From Streptomyces amritsarensis (GTDB taxonomy: Bacteria; Actinomycetota; Actinomycetes; Streptomycetales; Streptomycetaceae): a stretch of 64,000 bases of DNA. The notes beneath the pieces are model-generated. The model made no database searches, was not told the origin of the DNA, and saw nothing but the letters and a program-made list of their open reading frames with translations. The stretch is taken from contig NZ_MQUR01000028.1 of assembly GCF_001953875.1 (NCBI RefSeq), forward strand, positions 1-64,000. Reading direction: 5' to 3'. Shown piece after piece: positions 47,303 through 56,386 of this stretch; positions within the stretch are counted from its first letter, which is position 1; each line of letters starts with the position of its first letter. Position numbers and translations under genes: made by a program.

Positions 47303-48550
47303 GTGGCTCGATCGAAGTCGTGCGAAACACCGAAGTCCGTGATGACCGGAAGGGCGGCGGGGGCCGGGGCGGCCGATGCGCCGGCGCCGGCGGCCGGGTC
47401 CGCCGGAGGCCGACCGCTGATCATCACCGAAGACCCCCTGCTGCTCGACGACTTGCTGAGGCTGTGCGCGGCGGCGGGGGCCGACCCGCACCTGCCCCGC
47501 GCGGTGCCGGGGCGCAGCGGGCCGCCCGCGGAAGCGGAGGGCGGGCCCGCCGGGACCGCCGCCGATCCGGTGGACGGGCCAAGTGGCTGCAATCACACGG
47601 GAGTTGGCTGGGAGTCGGCCCCGCTCGTCCTGGTCGGGCACGATGCCGCGGGGCGCGTGCGGGGCATGCCCCGCCGGACCGGCGTGTTCCTCGTGGGACG
47701 GGACCTGGACGACCCCCTCGTGTGGCAGCGGGCCGTGGAGATCGGCGCCGAGGAGGTGCTGTGCCTTCCCGATGCCGAGAGCCGGCTCGTGGACCGGATC
47801 GCCGATGTCGTCGAAGGGGCCGGACGGCCCGCCCTCGCCGTCGGTGTGATCGGGGGCAGCGGCGGGGCGGGCGCCTCCACCCTCGCCTGCGCCCTCGCGG
47901 TCCGGGCCGCCCGGGCCGGCGAGCGGACCATGCTCATCGACGGCGACCCGCTGGGCGGCGGCATGGACGTACTCCTCGGAGGCGAGGGCGCCCAAGGGCT
48001 GCGCTGGCCGGACTTCGCGGCCTCCCGGGGCCGGGTGGCCGCCGGAGCCCTGGAGGAGTCCCTGCCCGAACTGCACGACCTGCGGGTGCTCAGCTGGGAC
48101 CGCGGCGACCGGGTGGTCGTACCGCCGGCCGCCGTCCGATCGGTGGTGGCCGCCGCGCGCCGCCGGGGCGGCGTCGTCGTGGTCGACCTCCCCCGTCGGG
48201 TGGACGAAGCCGTGGCCGAGGTGCTGGCCCAGCTCGACCTGGTGCTGATGGTGGTCCCGGGCGAGCTGCGCTCCGTGGCCGCGGCGGGCCGGGTGGCCGC
48301 CGGAGTGCGGATGGTGGCCCGGGACGTCCGCGTCGTCGTCCGGGGCCGCTGCCCCGGGGGCCTCGACCCGGAGTCCGTCGCAGGGCTGTTGGGGGCGCCG
48401 CTGGCCGGCGAGGTGCCCGTCGAGGTGGGCCTCCCCGGACGGGTGGCCGAGGGGGAGGCGCCGGGCGCCGCGGGACGCAGCGCCCTGGCCCGCTTCTGCG
48501 ACGGCTTCTGGCAGCGGGCCCTCGGCGCCGGTCAGGGGGTGCCGGCATGA
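47303..48550 (+). CDS. CpaE/Ssd-like ATPase of tad pilus cluster
   Basis: The protein has 415 aa from GTG at 47303 (GGCGGAG upstream). An N-terminal receiver-like half (PLIITEDPLLLDDLLRL ... VGRDLDDPLVWQRAVEIGAEEVLCLP) is followed by a MinD/CpaE ATPase domain with GGSGGAGASTLACAL, whose Walker A has Ala-Ser in place of Lys-Thr, then LIDGDPLGGGMD and VVVDLPRR. Loss of the P-loop lysine is typical of this Ssd/CpaE subgroup (septum-site-determining protein in mycobacteria). It should position the pilus machine or affect septation. The stop overlaps the TadA start. Confidence 0.88.
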   Translation: MARSKSCETPKSVMTGRAAGAGAADAPAPAAGSAGGRPLIITEDPLLLDDLLRLCAAAGADPHLPRAVPGRSGPPAEAEGGPAGTAADPVDGPSGCNHTGVGWESAPLVLVGHDAAGRVRGMPRRTGVFLVGRDLDDPLVWQRAVEIGAEEVLCLPDAESRLVDRIADVVEGAGRPALAVGVIGGSGGAGASTLACALAVRAARAGERTMLIDGDPLGGGMDVLLGGEGAQGLRWPDFAASRGRVAAGALEESLPELHDLRVLSWDRGDRVVVPPAAVRSVVAAARRRGGVVVVDLPRRVDEAVAEVLAQLDLVLMVVPGELRSVAAAGRVAAGVRMVARDVRVVVRGRCPGGLDPESVAGLLGAPLAGEVPVEVGLPGRVAEGEAPGAAGRSALARFCDGFWQRALGAGQGVPA

Positions 48551-49695
48551 GCGCCGTACTGCTGGACGCGGTGCGCCGGCGGCTCGCCGAGAGCGGGGCG
48601 GAGCCGACCCCGGCGCGGGTGGCGGCCGCTCTGCGCGCCCAGGGCCGGCTCCTGGGCGATGAGGAAGTGCTGGGCGCGGCCGCCGAACTGCGCTCCGAAC
48701 TGGTCGGCGCGGGCCCTCTGGAGCCGCTCCTGGCCGACTCGGAGGTGACCGACGTGCTGGTGGCCGCCCCGGACCGGGTGTGGGTGGACCGCGGTGGCGG
48801 GCTGGAGCTGACCGGAGTGACCTTCGCCGATGCGGGGGCCGTCCGGCGCCTCGCCCAGCGGCTGGCCGCCGTGGCCGGGCGGCGTCTCGACGACGCCCGG
48901 CCCTGGGTGGACGCCCGGATGCCCGACGGCACCCGGCTCCACGCGGTGCTGCCGCCTGTCTCGGTCGGCTCGGCCTGTCTGTCGCTGCGGGTGGTGCGGC
49001 CGCGGGCGTTCACGCTGGAGGAACTCGTCGCGGCGGGCACGCTGCCGCCGGGCGGGCAGCGGCTGCTGCGGGACATGATCGAGGCCCGGTTGTCGTTCCT
49101 CGTCTCCGGGGGGACGGGGACCGGCAAGACAACCCTGCTCAGCGCCCTGTTGGGGCTGGTCGGGCCGGGTGAGCGGATCGTGCTGGCAGAGGATTCGGCA
49201 GAGCTGCGCCCCGACCATCCGCACGTCGTGCGGCTGGAGACCCGACCGGCCAATCAGGAGGGTGCGGGGTTGGTCACGCTGGCCGACCTGGTCCGGCAGG
49301 CGCTGCGGATGCGGCCCGACCGGCTGGTGGTCGGCGAGGTGCGGGGCGCCGAGGTGGCGGACCTGCTCGCCGCCCTGAACACAGGCCATGAAGGGGGATG
49401 CGGCACGGTGCACGCCAACGCCGCCGCGCATGTACCGGCCCGGCTGGAGGCGCTGGGTACGGCCGCCGGGCTCGACCGGGGCGCTCTGCACAGCCAGTTG
49501 GCCGCCGCGCTGACCCTCGTGCTGCACCTGGTGCGGGACCGGGAGGGGCGGCGCCGCGTGGCCGAGGTGCACGTGCTGGAGCGGGACGCCGCCGGACTGG
49601 TGGTGACCGTGCCCGCGCTGAGGTGGGGCGCCCGGGGCTTCGTTCGGGAGCAGGGCTGGGAGCGGCTGCGTCCGCTGCTGCGAGGTGTCAGGTGA
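48547..49695 (+). CDS. TadA-type secretion ATPase
   Basis: The protein has 382 aa, ATG overlapping the upstream stop. It contains the GspE/VirB11 fold: Walker A SGGTGTGKTTLLSALL near residue 185, Asp box ERIVLAEDSAEL, Walker B MRPDRLVVGEVRG, and a His box GHEGGCGTVHANAA. It drives assembly of Flp/Tad pili together with the two TadB/C membrane proteins that follow. Coupled starts (GTGA to TadB) show one operon. Confidence 0.93.
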   Translation: MSAVLLDAVRRRLAESGAEPTPARVAAALRAQGRLLGDEEVLGAAAELRSELVGAGPLEPLLADSEVTDVLVAAPDRVWVDRGGGLELTGVTFADAGAVRRLAQRLAAVAGRRLDDARPWVDARMPDGTRLHAVLPPVSVGSACLSLRVVRPRAFTLEELVAAGTLPPGGQRLLRDMIEARLSFLVSGGTGTGKTTLLSALLGLVGPGERIVLAEDSAELRPDHPHVVRLETRPANQEGAGLVTLADLVRQALRMRPDRLVVGEVRGAEVADLLAALNTGHEGGCGTVHANAAAHVPARLEALGTAAGLDRGALHSQLAAALTLVLHLVRDREGRRRVAEVHVLERDAAGLVVTVPALRWGARGFVREQGWERLRPLLRGVR

Positions 49696-50576
49696 GCGCG
49701 GGGGCGGGGCTGCCGCTGCCGCTGTTCGCCGGGGTGCTGTGCGCGGGCGCGGCCGCGTGGGGGATCGCCGGGTGCGACCGGGTGTCCCGGCGGGCCCGGG
49801 TGGTGCTCGCCGGAGGGGGGAAGCCGCTCGTGTGCGGGCCGCCGCGTCTTGAGCTGCTGCTGGGCGCCCTGCGGGTACGGGCCGCACGGTGGTGGGAGTG
49901 GGCCTGCCTCGGGGGCGGGCTGCTGATCGCCGTCCTGGGCGGGTCGGTGCTCCCGCTGCTGGCCGGAGCGGCCGCGGTGCCCCTGGTGCGGCAGTGGCTG
50001 CGGGCGCGGGCACGTGAGCGGGCCCGTACTGCGCGGGCCGCCGAGGTGGTGGCCCTGTGTGGGGCGGCGGTGGGTGAGCTGCGGGCCGGGGCCCAGCCCG
50101 GGCAGGCGCTGATGGCGGCGATGCGGCGGACGGCCGCGGGCCCCGGCCGGCCGGGTGCGGCGGAAGCGGGAGTGCTGGCCGCCGCGGCGTTCGGCGGGGA
50201 CGTGCCAGGAGCGCTGCGCCAGGCAGCGCGGGAGCCCGGCGCGGAAGGGCTGGCCGGGATGGCGGCCTGCTGGCGGGTGTCGGTGGACGGCGGCGCGGGG
50301 CTGGCTGCCGGGCTGGACCGCCTGGAGGGAGCCCTGCGGGCCGAGCGGGACCGGGAGGAGTCGCTGCGGGCCCAGCTGGCGGGCGCGCGGTCGACGGTGC
50401 TGGTGCTCGCCCTGCTGCCCCTGGTGGGCCTGTTGATCGGCACCGGGCTGGGCGCGGATCCGCTGCGGGTCCTGCTGCACACCCCGATGGGATGGGGCTG
50501 CCTGCTGACGGGCGGGGTCCTGGAGGTGCTGGGGCTGCTCTGGTGCCGGCGGATCGTGCGGGCGGGGGAGCGGTGA
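49692..50576 (+). CDS. TadB-like pilus assembly membrane protein
   Basis: The protein has 294 aa from a GTG overlapping the TadA stop. Two N-terminal membrane segments precede a cytoplasmic T2SSF helical domain (LCGAAVGELRAGAQPGQALMAAM, LAGMAACWRVSVDGGAGLAAGLDRL) and two C-terminal membrane segments. It matches GspF-like TadB, the inner-membrane platform for the TadA ATPase. It is shorter than Gram-negative TadB, as in other actinobacterial minimal tad loci. Confidence 0.85.
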   Translation: MSAGAGLPLPLFAGVLCAGAAAWGIAGCDRVSRRARVVLAGGGKPLVCGPPRLELLLGALRVRAARWWEWACLGGGLLIAVLGGSVLPLLAGAAAVPLVRQWLRARARERARTARAAEVVALCGAAVGELRAGAQPGQALMAAMRRTAAGPGRPGAAEAGVLAAAAFGGDVPGALRQAAREPGAEGLAGMAACWRVSVDGGAGLAAGLDRLEGALRAERDREESLRAQLAGARSTVLVLALLPLVGLLIGTGLGADPLRVLLHTPMGWGCLLTGGVLEVLGLLWCRRIVRAGER

Positions 50577-51349
50577 TGGCCGGCTTCTCCATCCACAGGC
50601 TGGGGATCGTCCTGGGGGCGGCGGCGGCCCTGTGGATGGTGTCGGCGGTGGCGGCGCGGGTCAAGGCGCGCGCCGTGCGGCGCAGGACCGCGGTGCTGCT
50701 GGGGGCGCCGTCGGGGCCGCGCGGGCCGGTGTTCGGCCCCGCGCTGCGGGGCGCGGCGGTGGCTTGGGCGGCTCCGGCAGGGGCACTCCTGGCGGGCCTG
50801 CTACTCGTAGGTGGGATGGCCGGTGCGGTCGTCGGCTTCCTGGCCGCGGTGGTGGTGCGGCGCCTGCGGGCCCGGCCGCGGCCGCCGGCCGGGCTGGATC
50901 CGCGGGAGGCCGAGCGGCAACTGCCGTTCGCCGCCGATCTGCTGGCCGCGTGCCTGGCGGCCGGGGCCGGGCCGGTGGAGGCCGCGGAGGTGGTGGGCGA
51001 ATCGCTGGGCGGGCCGGTGGGCGAGCGGCTCGCGAGCGCCGGGGCGGAGCTGCGGCTCGGCGGCGAACCGGGCTCCGGGTGGGGGAGGTTGGCGCAGATA
51101 CCGAATGCCCGGGCGCTCGCCGAATGCCTGGAGCGGGCCGCGCGGAGCGGGGCGCCCGCGGCGGAGCCGATGTCCCGGCTCGCCTCCGGGCTCCGGGAGG
51201 ACCGGGCCCGCCGGGCCGGGGCCAGGGCGCAGCGGGCGGCGGTCCTCGTCACCGCACCGGTGGGGCTGTGTTTCCTCCCCGCATTTCTTTCGATCGGGGT
51301 CGCGCCGGTGGTGATCGGCATGGCCTCGGGACTTCTCTCGAACCCCTGA
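50576..51349 (+). CDS. TadC-like pilus assembly membrane protein
   Basis: The protein has 257 aa from the ATG at 50576, sharing one base with the TadB stop (TGATG). It has N-terminal membrane helices, a T2SSF core (ERQLPFAADLLAACLAAGAGPVEAAEVV) and a terminal pair of hydrophobic segments. It is the second platform protein; TadB and TadC arise from one GspF-like ancestor. Confidence 0.85.
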   Translation: MAGFSIHRLGIVLGAAAALWMVSAVAARVKARAVRRRTAVLLGAPSGPRGPVFGPALRGAAVAWAAPAGALLAGLLLVGGMAGAVVGFLAAVVVRRLRARPRPPAGLDPREAERQLPFAADLLAACLAAGAGPVEAAEVVGESLGGPVGERLASAGAELRLGGEPGSGWGRLAQIPNARALAECLERAARSGAPAAEPMSRLASGLREDRARRAGARAQRAAVLVTAPVGLCFLPAFLSIGVAPVVIGMASGLLSNP

Positions 51350-51396
51350 AGTCGCATTGACCACACATCACCAACGGAAATCCACAGGAGGTTGCC

Positions 51397-51594
51397 ATGA
51401 GGATCATCTGGTTTCGTGTTCGGGCGGCGCTCGCCGGTCGCGGGAGCGACGCGGGGATGTCCACTTCGGAATACGCCATGGGCACGATCGCGGCCTGCGC
51501 ATTCGCGGCCGTTCTCTACAAGGTGGTGACGAGCGAAGTCGTCGCCACGGCCCTTCAGTCGACCATCGGGAAGGCGCTCGATGTGCCCTTCTGA
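51397..51594 (+). CDS. DUF4244 Flp-pilin-like protein
   Basis: The protein has 65 aa from an ATG with CAGGAGG upstream. It is basic at the start, then GMSTSEYAMGTIAACAFAAVLYKVV: the Gly-x-x-x-x-Glu-Tyr processing context followed by one hydrophobic helix is that of Flp prepilins, with cleavage expected after Gly20. It is the probable major pilin of the locus. Its 3' end overlaps the TadE-like gene by 14 bases. Confidence 0.85.
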   Translation: MRIIWFRVRAALAGRGSDAGMSTSEYAMGTIAACAFAAVLYKVVTSEVVATALQSTIGKALDVPF

Positions 51595-51973
51595 GAAGAA
51601 GTCGGGGGGAGGCCGAGGCCGGGAAAAGCGGGACCGGGGATATGTGACGGCGGAGGCCGCCCTGGTGATTCCGGCGCTGGTGCTCTTCGCGGCGTCGCTG
51701 GTGTGGGCCCTGATGGCGGCGGCCGGGCAGATCCGGTGCGTCGACGCGGCCCGGGTCGGTGCCCGCGCGGCGGCCAGGTCGGAGCCGGCGGAGGTGGCGG
51801 TGGCGGCGGCACGCCAGGCCGCGCCGTCGGGGGCGCGGGTGGAGCTGGAGCGGGCGGGCGACCTCTGGCGGGTCCGGGTGGCGGCGCCCGTTCCGGGGCC
51901 GGCCGGGATCCCGCTGCGGCTGGGGGCGCAGGCGGTGGCCCTCGCCGAGGACAGCGTGGGGCCTCCGCCGTGA
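51581..51973 (+). CDS. TadE-like minor pilin
   Basis: The protein has 130 aa. The prepilin-like start RGYVTAEAALVIPALVLFAASLVWALMAAAGQ is followed by a conserved CVDAARVGARAAAR helix and a small beta-rich outer domain. The Glu at position five after the Gly-Tyr site is retained. Overlap with the pilin gene and a 4-base overlap with the next gene tie it to the operon. Confidence 0.85.
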   Translation: MCPSEKKSGGGRGREKRDRGYVTAEAALVIPALVLFAASLVWALMAAAGQIRCVDAARVGARAAARSEPAEVAVAAARQAAPSGARVELERAGDLWRVRVAAPVPGPAGIPLRLGAQAVALAEDSVGPPP

Positions 51974-52344
51974 GCCGGGACCGGGACCGGGATCGTGATC
52001 GGGGCTCGGCCACGGTGTGGGCGGCTCTGGTGGCGACGGTGCTGGGCGCGGTGTTCGCGGGGGTGCTGATGCTCGGCCAGGCCGTCGTGGCCCGTCACCG
52101 GGCGGCTGCGGCTGCGGACCTGGCGGCGCTCGCGGCGGCGGCCACCTGGGCGCACGGGCCGGACACCGCCTGCGCCGCGGCGCTCCGGGTGGCCCGGGCC
52201 CAAGGGGCGGAGCTCGTCGGGTGCCGCCTCGGGGGCGAGGTGGCCGAGGTGGCCGCCCGGGTCGCAGCTGGCCCGTTCCGGCCCGAGATCCGAGCCCGCG
52301 CGGGCCCGCCCCGGGAGCCGCCGGCTGAGGACATGCCGGACTGA
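51970..52344 (+). CDS. Rv3654c-like TadE/TadG-type helicase-adjacent secretory protein
   Basis: The protein has 124 aa from GTG overlapping the TadE stop. A highly charged start of Asp-Arg repeats precedes GSATVWAALVATVLGAVFAG, one hydrophobic helix with a conserved RHRAAAAADLAALAAA segment, the mark of the Rv3654c family. It ends in a Pro/Glu tail. It is a minor pilin or secreted factor and the last gene of the tad operon. Confidence 0.8.
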   Translation: MSRDRDRDRDRGSATVWAALVATVLGAVFAGVLMLGQAVVARHRAAAAADLAALAAAATWAHGPDTACAAALRVARAQGAELVGCRLGGEVAEVAARVAAGPFRPEIRARAGPPREPPAEDMPD

Positions 52345-52465
52345 GAGCCGGTCCGGCCGGCCCAGGCGCCCGCCAGCCCTGCGGAAGCCGCCCGGACAGG
52401 GCCCCGCCGGACACCCGCGCGGCCGTGCGAAGCCGCCGGGCCCGCCCCAGGGGCCGCCCAGGCGC

Positions 52466-52515
52466 GGCAGGGTCTACGGCCCTTTGGGGCCCGGCCCAGC
52501 GCCGTAGACCCTGCC
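52466..52515. terminator. Terminator between the tad operon and the helicase gene
   Basis: A perfect 15-bp stem (52466-52480 with 52501-52515, GGCAGGGTCTACGGC and complement) with a 20-base GC-rich loop lies in the 333-base gap between convergent genes. Further GC-rich inverted repeats surround it (52540-52660). No gene is seen in the gap. Confidence 0.75.
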
Positions 52516-52677
52516 GGCCCGCCGTCCGGCCGGTTCCGCGGGGCACGCCTCCGGGGCTGCCGGGCACGGTCGTCCGGGCCTGGCGGGGGTCTGGGGCCGG
52601 CCCTTGCGGGCCCCGCCCAGGGCCGCGGCCTGGTGCGTCAGGGCGCCAGGCCCGTGCGCCGAGTGGGCGCGGGCGGG

Positions 52678-55143
52678 TCAGGGGGAGGGGGGTTGCGGGG
52701 ATTCGGAGAGGAGGCGGGTGAGGAGGCGGATGGCGCCGCGCTTGTGGAGAGGGTCGTTGCCGTTGCCGCACTTGGGGGACTGGATGCAGGAGGGGCAGCC
52801 TGCCTCGCACTCGCAGGCGGCGATGGCGTCGCGGGTGGCCGTCAGCCAGGCGCGGGCCGTGTGGAAGGCCCGCTCCGCGAAGCCGGCGCCGCCGGGGTGG
52901 CCGTCGTAGACGAAGACCGTGGGAAGGAGGGTGTCGGGATGGAGCGGCACGGACACGCCGCCGATGTCCCAGCGGTCGCAGGTGGCGAACAGCGGCAGCA
53001 TGCCGATGGAGGCGTGCTCGGCGGCGTGCAGGGCGCCGCCGAGGATCTCCGGGTTGATCCGGGCCTCGTCGAGCTGGTCCTCGGTCACGGTCCACCAGAC
53101 GGCCCTGGTGCGCAGGGTGCGGGGCGGCAGGTCCAGCTTGGCCTCGCCGAGGACCTCGCCGGTGATCAGTTTGCGGCGCAGGTAGGAGACGACCTGGTTG
53201 GTCACCTCCACGGAGCCGAAGCAGAGCCGGGCCGGGCCCCAGGGGACCTCGGTCTCGGTTTCCAGGATGGAGATGGAGGTGGTGTCACGGGCCGTGGTGG
53301 AGAAGGGCGGGTCGGCCGCCTCCACGAGGGCCGCCGAGCCCTCCAGGTCCAGGTGCTGCACCAGATACGTACGGCCCTGGTGGAGGTGGACGGCACCCTC
53401 GTGGACGGCGGTGTGGGCCGCCGACTCGTCGACCGTGCCCAGCAGCCGGCCGGTGGCGGCCTCGACGATCTGCACCGGACGCCCGCCGCCGCCCCGGATG
53501 TCGGTCAGGTCCGAGGCCCGCTCCCGGCGGGTCCAGTGCCAGCCCGCCGCCCGCCGGCGCAGCAGCTTCGCCGCTTCGAGCTGGGGGAGGAGTTCCGCGG
53601 TGGCTGGCCCGAAGAGGTCCAGGTCCGCCTCGGTCAGCGGGAGCTCCTCCGCAGCCGCACACAGGTGGGGGGCGAGGACGTACGGGTTGTCGGGGTCCAG
53701 GACGGTGGCTTCCACCGGTTGGCGGAACAGCGCTTCCGGATGGTGGACCAGGTAGGTGTCGAGCGGATCGTCCCGGGCGATCAGCACGGCCAGCGCGCCC
53801 TGGCCCGAGCGCCCGGCCCGGCCCGCCTGCTGCCACAGGGAGGCCCGCGTACCCGGATATCCGGTGATCAGCACGGCGTCCAGGCCGGAGACGTCCACGC
53901 CCAGCTCCAGGGCGGTCGTGGCGGCCAGCCCCAGCAGCTCGCCGGAGTGCAGGGCCCGCTCCAGGGCCCGGCGCTCCTCGGGCAGGTAGCCGCCCCGGTA
54001 GGCCGCGACCCGCCGGGGCAGGGACCGGTCGACCTCCGCGAGGCGCTCCTGGGTGATCACGGAGATCAGTTCCGCGCCGCGCCGGGAGCGCACGAAGGCC
54101 ACCGTACGGACGCCCTGGACCACCAGGTCGGTCAGCAGGTCTGCGGTCTCCGCGGTGGCCGTACGGCGTACGGGGGCGCCCCTCTCGCCCCGCAGCTCGG
54201 TGAGCAGCGGCGGCTCCCAGAGGGCGAAGACCACCTCGCCGCGCGGTGAGGCGTCGTCGGTGATCTCGGTCACCGGTACCCCGGTCAGCCGGGACGCCGC
54301 CGCCGCCGGGTCGCTGGCGGTGGCGGAGGCCAGCAGGAACACCGGCTCGGAGCCGTAGCGGGCGCACAGCCGCCGCAGCCGGCGCAGGACCTGTGCCACG
54401 TGGGAGCCGAAGACCCCGCGGTAGGTGTGGCACTCGTCGATCACCACGTAGCGCAGGGCGCGCAGGAAGGAGGACCAGCGGGGGTGGGCCGGGAGGATCC
54501 CGCGGTGCAGCATGTCGGGGTTGGTCAGGACGTAGTTCGCGTACTGGCGCACCCATTCGCGCTCCTCGACGGGCGTGTCCCCGTCGTAGACCGCGGGGCG
54601 GACGGCGTTGCCCAGCGGGGCGGCCAGGTCCCGTACGGCGCGCCGCTGGTCGGCCGCCAGGGCCTTGGTGGGGGCCAGGTACAGGGCGGTCGCGCCCCTG
54701 CCGTTCGGCGCCTGTGCGCCGTCCGCGAGGGCCGAGAGCACGGGGGCGAGGTAGGCCAGGGACTTGCCCGAGGCGGTTCCGGTGGCGACGACCACGGATT
54801 CGCCGTCCAGGGCGTGTTCGGCGGCCGCGGCCTGGTGTTCCCACGGATGGCCGATCCCGGCGGCCTGGATGGCGGCTACTACGTCCGTTCGGATGCGGTC
54901 GGGCCAGACTGCATGACGGCCCTCCCGAGGGGGCAAGTGCTCCGTATGGGTGATGCGCGCAGACCGGAAAGGCCCCCGTGACAGGCGGTTCAGGACCGTG
55001 TCGGGGGTGGGTCGGGAGTCCGCGTCTGCCGTGGGCCGTCCGGGACCGTGAGTGTGGGCCATCGGAACCGAGTGTGTCACCGGCGTGCGGGACAATGGTC
55101 GGAAGGCGTCGTGCGCGCCTGCCGGTAAGTGATTGAATGCCAT
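52678..55143 (-). CDS. DEAD/DEAH-box helicase with DUF1998 zinc region
   Basis: The protein has 821 aa from the ATG at 55143; an in-frame ATG at 55062 is the alternative. The helicase core has HPWEHQAAAAEHAL, VVATGTASGKSLAYL (motif I), VVIDECHTY (DECH, motif II), LLASATA (III) and QQAGRAGRSGQGA (VI). The C-terminal DUF1998 region has four cysteines in CECEAGCPSCIQSPKCGNGND. It resembles MrfA-type 3'-5' helicases of DNA repair. Codon 6 is a rare TTA, so translation may depend on bldA if the upstream start is right. It is divergent from bldG by 81 bases. Confidence 0.9.
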   Translation of the reverse strand: MAFNHLPAGAHDAFRPLSRTPVTHSVPMAHTHGPGRPTADADSRPTPDTVLNRLSRGPFRSARITHTEHLPPREGRHAVWPDRIRTDVVAAIQAAGIGHPWEHQAAAAEHALDGESVVVATGTASGKSLAYLAPVLSALADGAQAPNGRGATALYLAPTKALAADQRRAVRDLAAPLGNAVRPAVYDGDTPVEEREWVRQYANYVLTNPDMLHRGILPAHPRWSSFLRALRYVVIDECHTYRGVFGSHVAQVLRRLRRLCARYGSEPVFLLASATASDPAAAASRLTGVPVTEITDDASPRGEVVFALWEPPLLTELRGERGAPVRRTATAETADLLTDLVVQGVRTVAFVRSRRGAELISVITQERLAEVDRSLPRRVAAYRGGYLPEERRALERALHSGELLGLAATTALELGVDVSGLDAVLITGYPGTRASLWQQAGRAGRSGQGALAVLIARDDPLDTYLVHHPEALFRQPVEATVLDPDNPYVLAPHLCAAAEELPLTEADLDLFGPATAELLPQLEAAKLLRRRAAGWHWTRRERASDLTDIRGGGGRPVQIVEAATGRLLGTVDESAAHTAVHEGAVHLHQGRTYLVQHLDLEGSAALVEAADPPFSTTARDTTSISILETETEVPWGPARLCFGSVEVTNQVVSYLRRKLITGEVLGEAKLDLPPRTLRTRAVWWTVTEDQLDEARINPEILGGALHAAEHASIGMLPLFATCDRWDIGGVSVPLHPDTLLPTVFVYDGHPGGAGFAERAFHTARAWLTATRDAIAACECEAGCPSCIQSPKCGNGNDPLHKRGAIRLLTRLLSESPQPPSP

Positions 55144-55224
55144 TGCGGCAGCCAATCCCTCACCTACCTTCGGGTGGGGAGGCCCCTGGGGGGCGCCGCT
55201 CGATAGCAAGGTGCTGGAGGATCC

Positions 55225-55566
55225 GTGGACCTGTCCCTGTCGACTCGCACTGTCGGCGACCGTACGGTCGTGGAGGTCGGTGGCGAGATTGATGTGTATA
55301 CCGCGCCCAAGCTGCGCGAGCAGTTGGTCGAGTTGGTGAACGACGGCAGCTACCACCTGGTCGTCGACATGGAGCGAGTGGACTTCCTCGACTCCACCGG
55401 ACTTGGTGTGCTCGTGGGAGGTCTCAAGCGCGTCCGCGCGCACGAGGGTTCGCTCCGCCTGGTGTGCAACCAGGAGCGCATCCTGAAGATCTTCCGTATT
55501 ACCGGTCTGACCAAGGTGTTCCCGATCCACACCACGGTGGACGACGCCGTCAACGCCACCGACTGA
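55225..55566 (+). CDS. bldG: Anti-anti-sigma factor BldG
   Basis: The protein has 113 aa from GTG at 55225 (GGAGGATCC upstream). It is a STAS protein: [43 protein letters not shown] with the phosphorylatable Ser in DSTGLG. BldG is required for aerial growth and antibiotic production in Streptomyces and is inactivated by phosphorylation. It is followed by its anti-sigma partner gene after 122 bases. The gene order helicase, bldG, anti-sigma is that of S. coelicolor SCO3550-SCO3548. Confidence 0.96.
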   Translation: MDLSLSTRTVGDRTVVEVGGEIDVYTAPKLREQLVELVNDGSYHLVVDMERVDFLDSTGLGVLVGGLKRVRAHEGSLRLVCNQERILKIFRITGLTKVFPIHTTVDDAVNATD

Positions 55567-55688
55567 CGGCTCCGGACGGCCCCCGGCAGTTTCCGGACAG
55601 TCGGGGGCCGGCAAGGAGAGCGGGGGTGCCGGACCATGGATGGTCCGGACCCCTGTCAAGGCACGCCCGTAGTCCGAGGGGGACGCCC

Positions 55689-56129
55689 ATGGCCACCGTT
55701 GAACTGCGCTTCAGCGCCCAGCCCGAACACGTCCGGACGGCCCGCCTGGTCGCGGCCGCCGTGGCGCGCAGGGCCGGCGTGGAGGAAGCCGTCCTCGACG
55801 AGGTCCGCCTCGCCGTGGGCGAGGCGTGCTCGCGTGCCGTCGGACTCCACCGGAGCAACGGGCTGACCGCGCCCGTCCGGGTGGTGCTGACCGAAGAGGA
55901 CAAGTCGTTCTCCATCGAGGTCGGCGACGAGGTTCCCGGCCCGGAGGGGATCCCGGCCGACACCGTGTCCGGCATCGCCGCGGTCCAGGACTCCGACGGG
56001 GACACCGAGGACGAGATGGGGCTCGCGGTGATCAGCGGGCTCGTCGACGACGTCGAGGTGACCAGTGGGGAATCGGGCGGGACCATCAGGATGAGCTGGC
56101 CCGTCTCGGGGTCTTCCGATCTTCCGTGA
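55689..56129 (+). CDS. Anti-sigma factor, GHKL ATP-binding protein (BldG partner)
   Basis: The protein has 146 aa from the ATG at 55689. An HATPase domain of the RsbW type: EAVLDEVRLAVGEACSRAVGLH (N-box region, with Asn replaced), VVLTEEDKSFSIEVGDEVPGP (G1), and GLAVISGLVDDVEV. It is encoded in the bldG operon and should bind BldG and a sigma factor. The N-box Asn, needed for kinase activity, appears as Ser/Arg (CSRAV), so autonomous kinase activity is doubtful. Confidence 0.9.
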   Translation: MATVELRFSAQPEHVRTARLVAAAVARRAGVEEAVLDEVRLAVGEACSRAVGLHRSNGLTAPVRVVLTEEDKSFSIEVGDEVPGPEGIPADTVSGIAAVQDSDGDTEDEMGLAVISGLVDDVEVTSGESGGTIRMSWPVSGSSDLP

Positions 56130-56172
56130 GATCCACGGCGCGCGCATTCCCTCCTATCTTCTGATCTTTATC

Positions 56173-56199
56173 AAGGCCCTGCTGAGCAGGGCCTTTTTC
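56173..56199 (+). terminator. Rho-independent terminator of bldG operon
   Basis: AAGGCCCTGCT and AGCAGGGCCTT pair, followed by TTTTT. The classical form with a T-run is unusual in this window. Confidence 0.92.
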
Positions 56200-56386
56200 A
56201 TTTCCCTAGATCAATGAGCATCCGTCAATGCCTTTGCCCCATTACCACTTTCGAGGGTAATGGAGTGACGCGATCTATTGCTGAGGAGCAGGAGCACGCC
56301 AATTGCGTTTCCTGCGCACTGTTTTGATCGGGATGCGCTCCCTACAATCCGTCCACATCTTGAGCTCATCACGTCAAGGAGGACGA

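Noticed and set aside
48532..52203. Minus-strand frame of about 1200 codons opposite the tad cluster
   Set aside because: Pro/Arg/Ala-rich shadow; forward TadA, TadB/C and pilin genes overlap each other in a tight operon.
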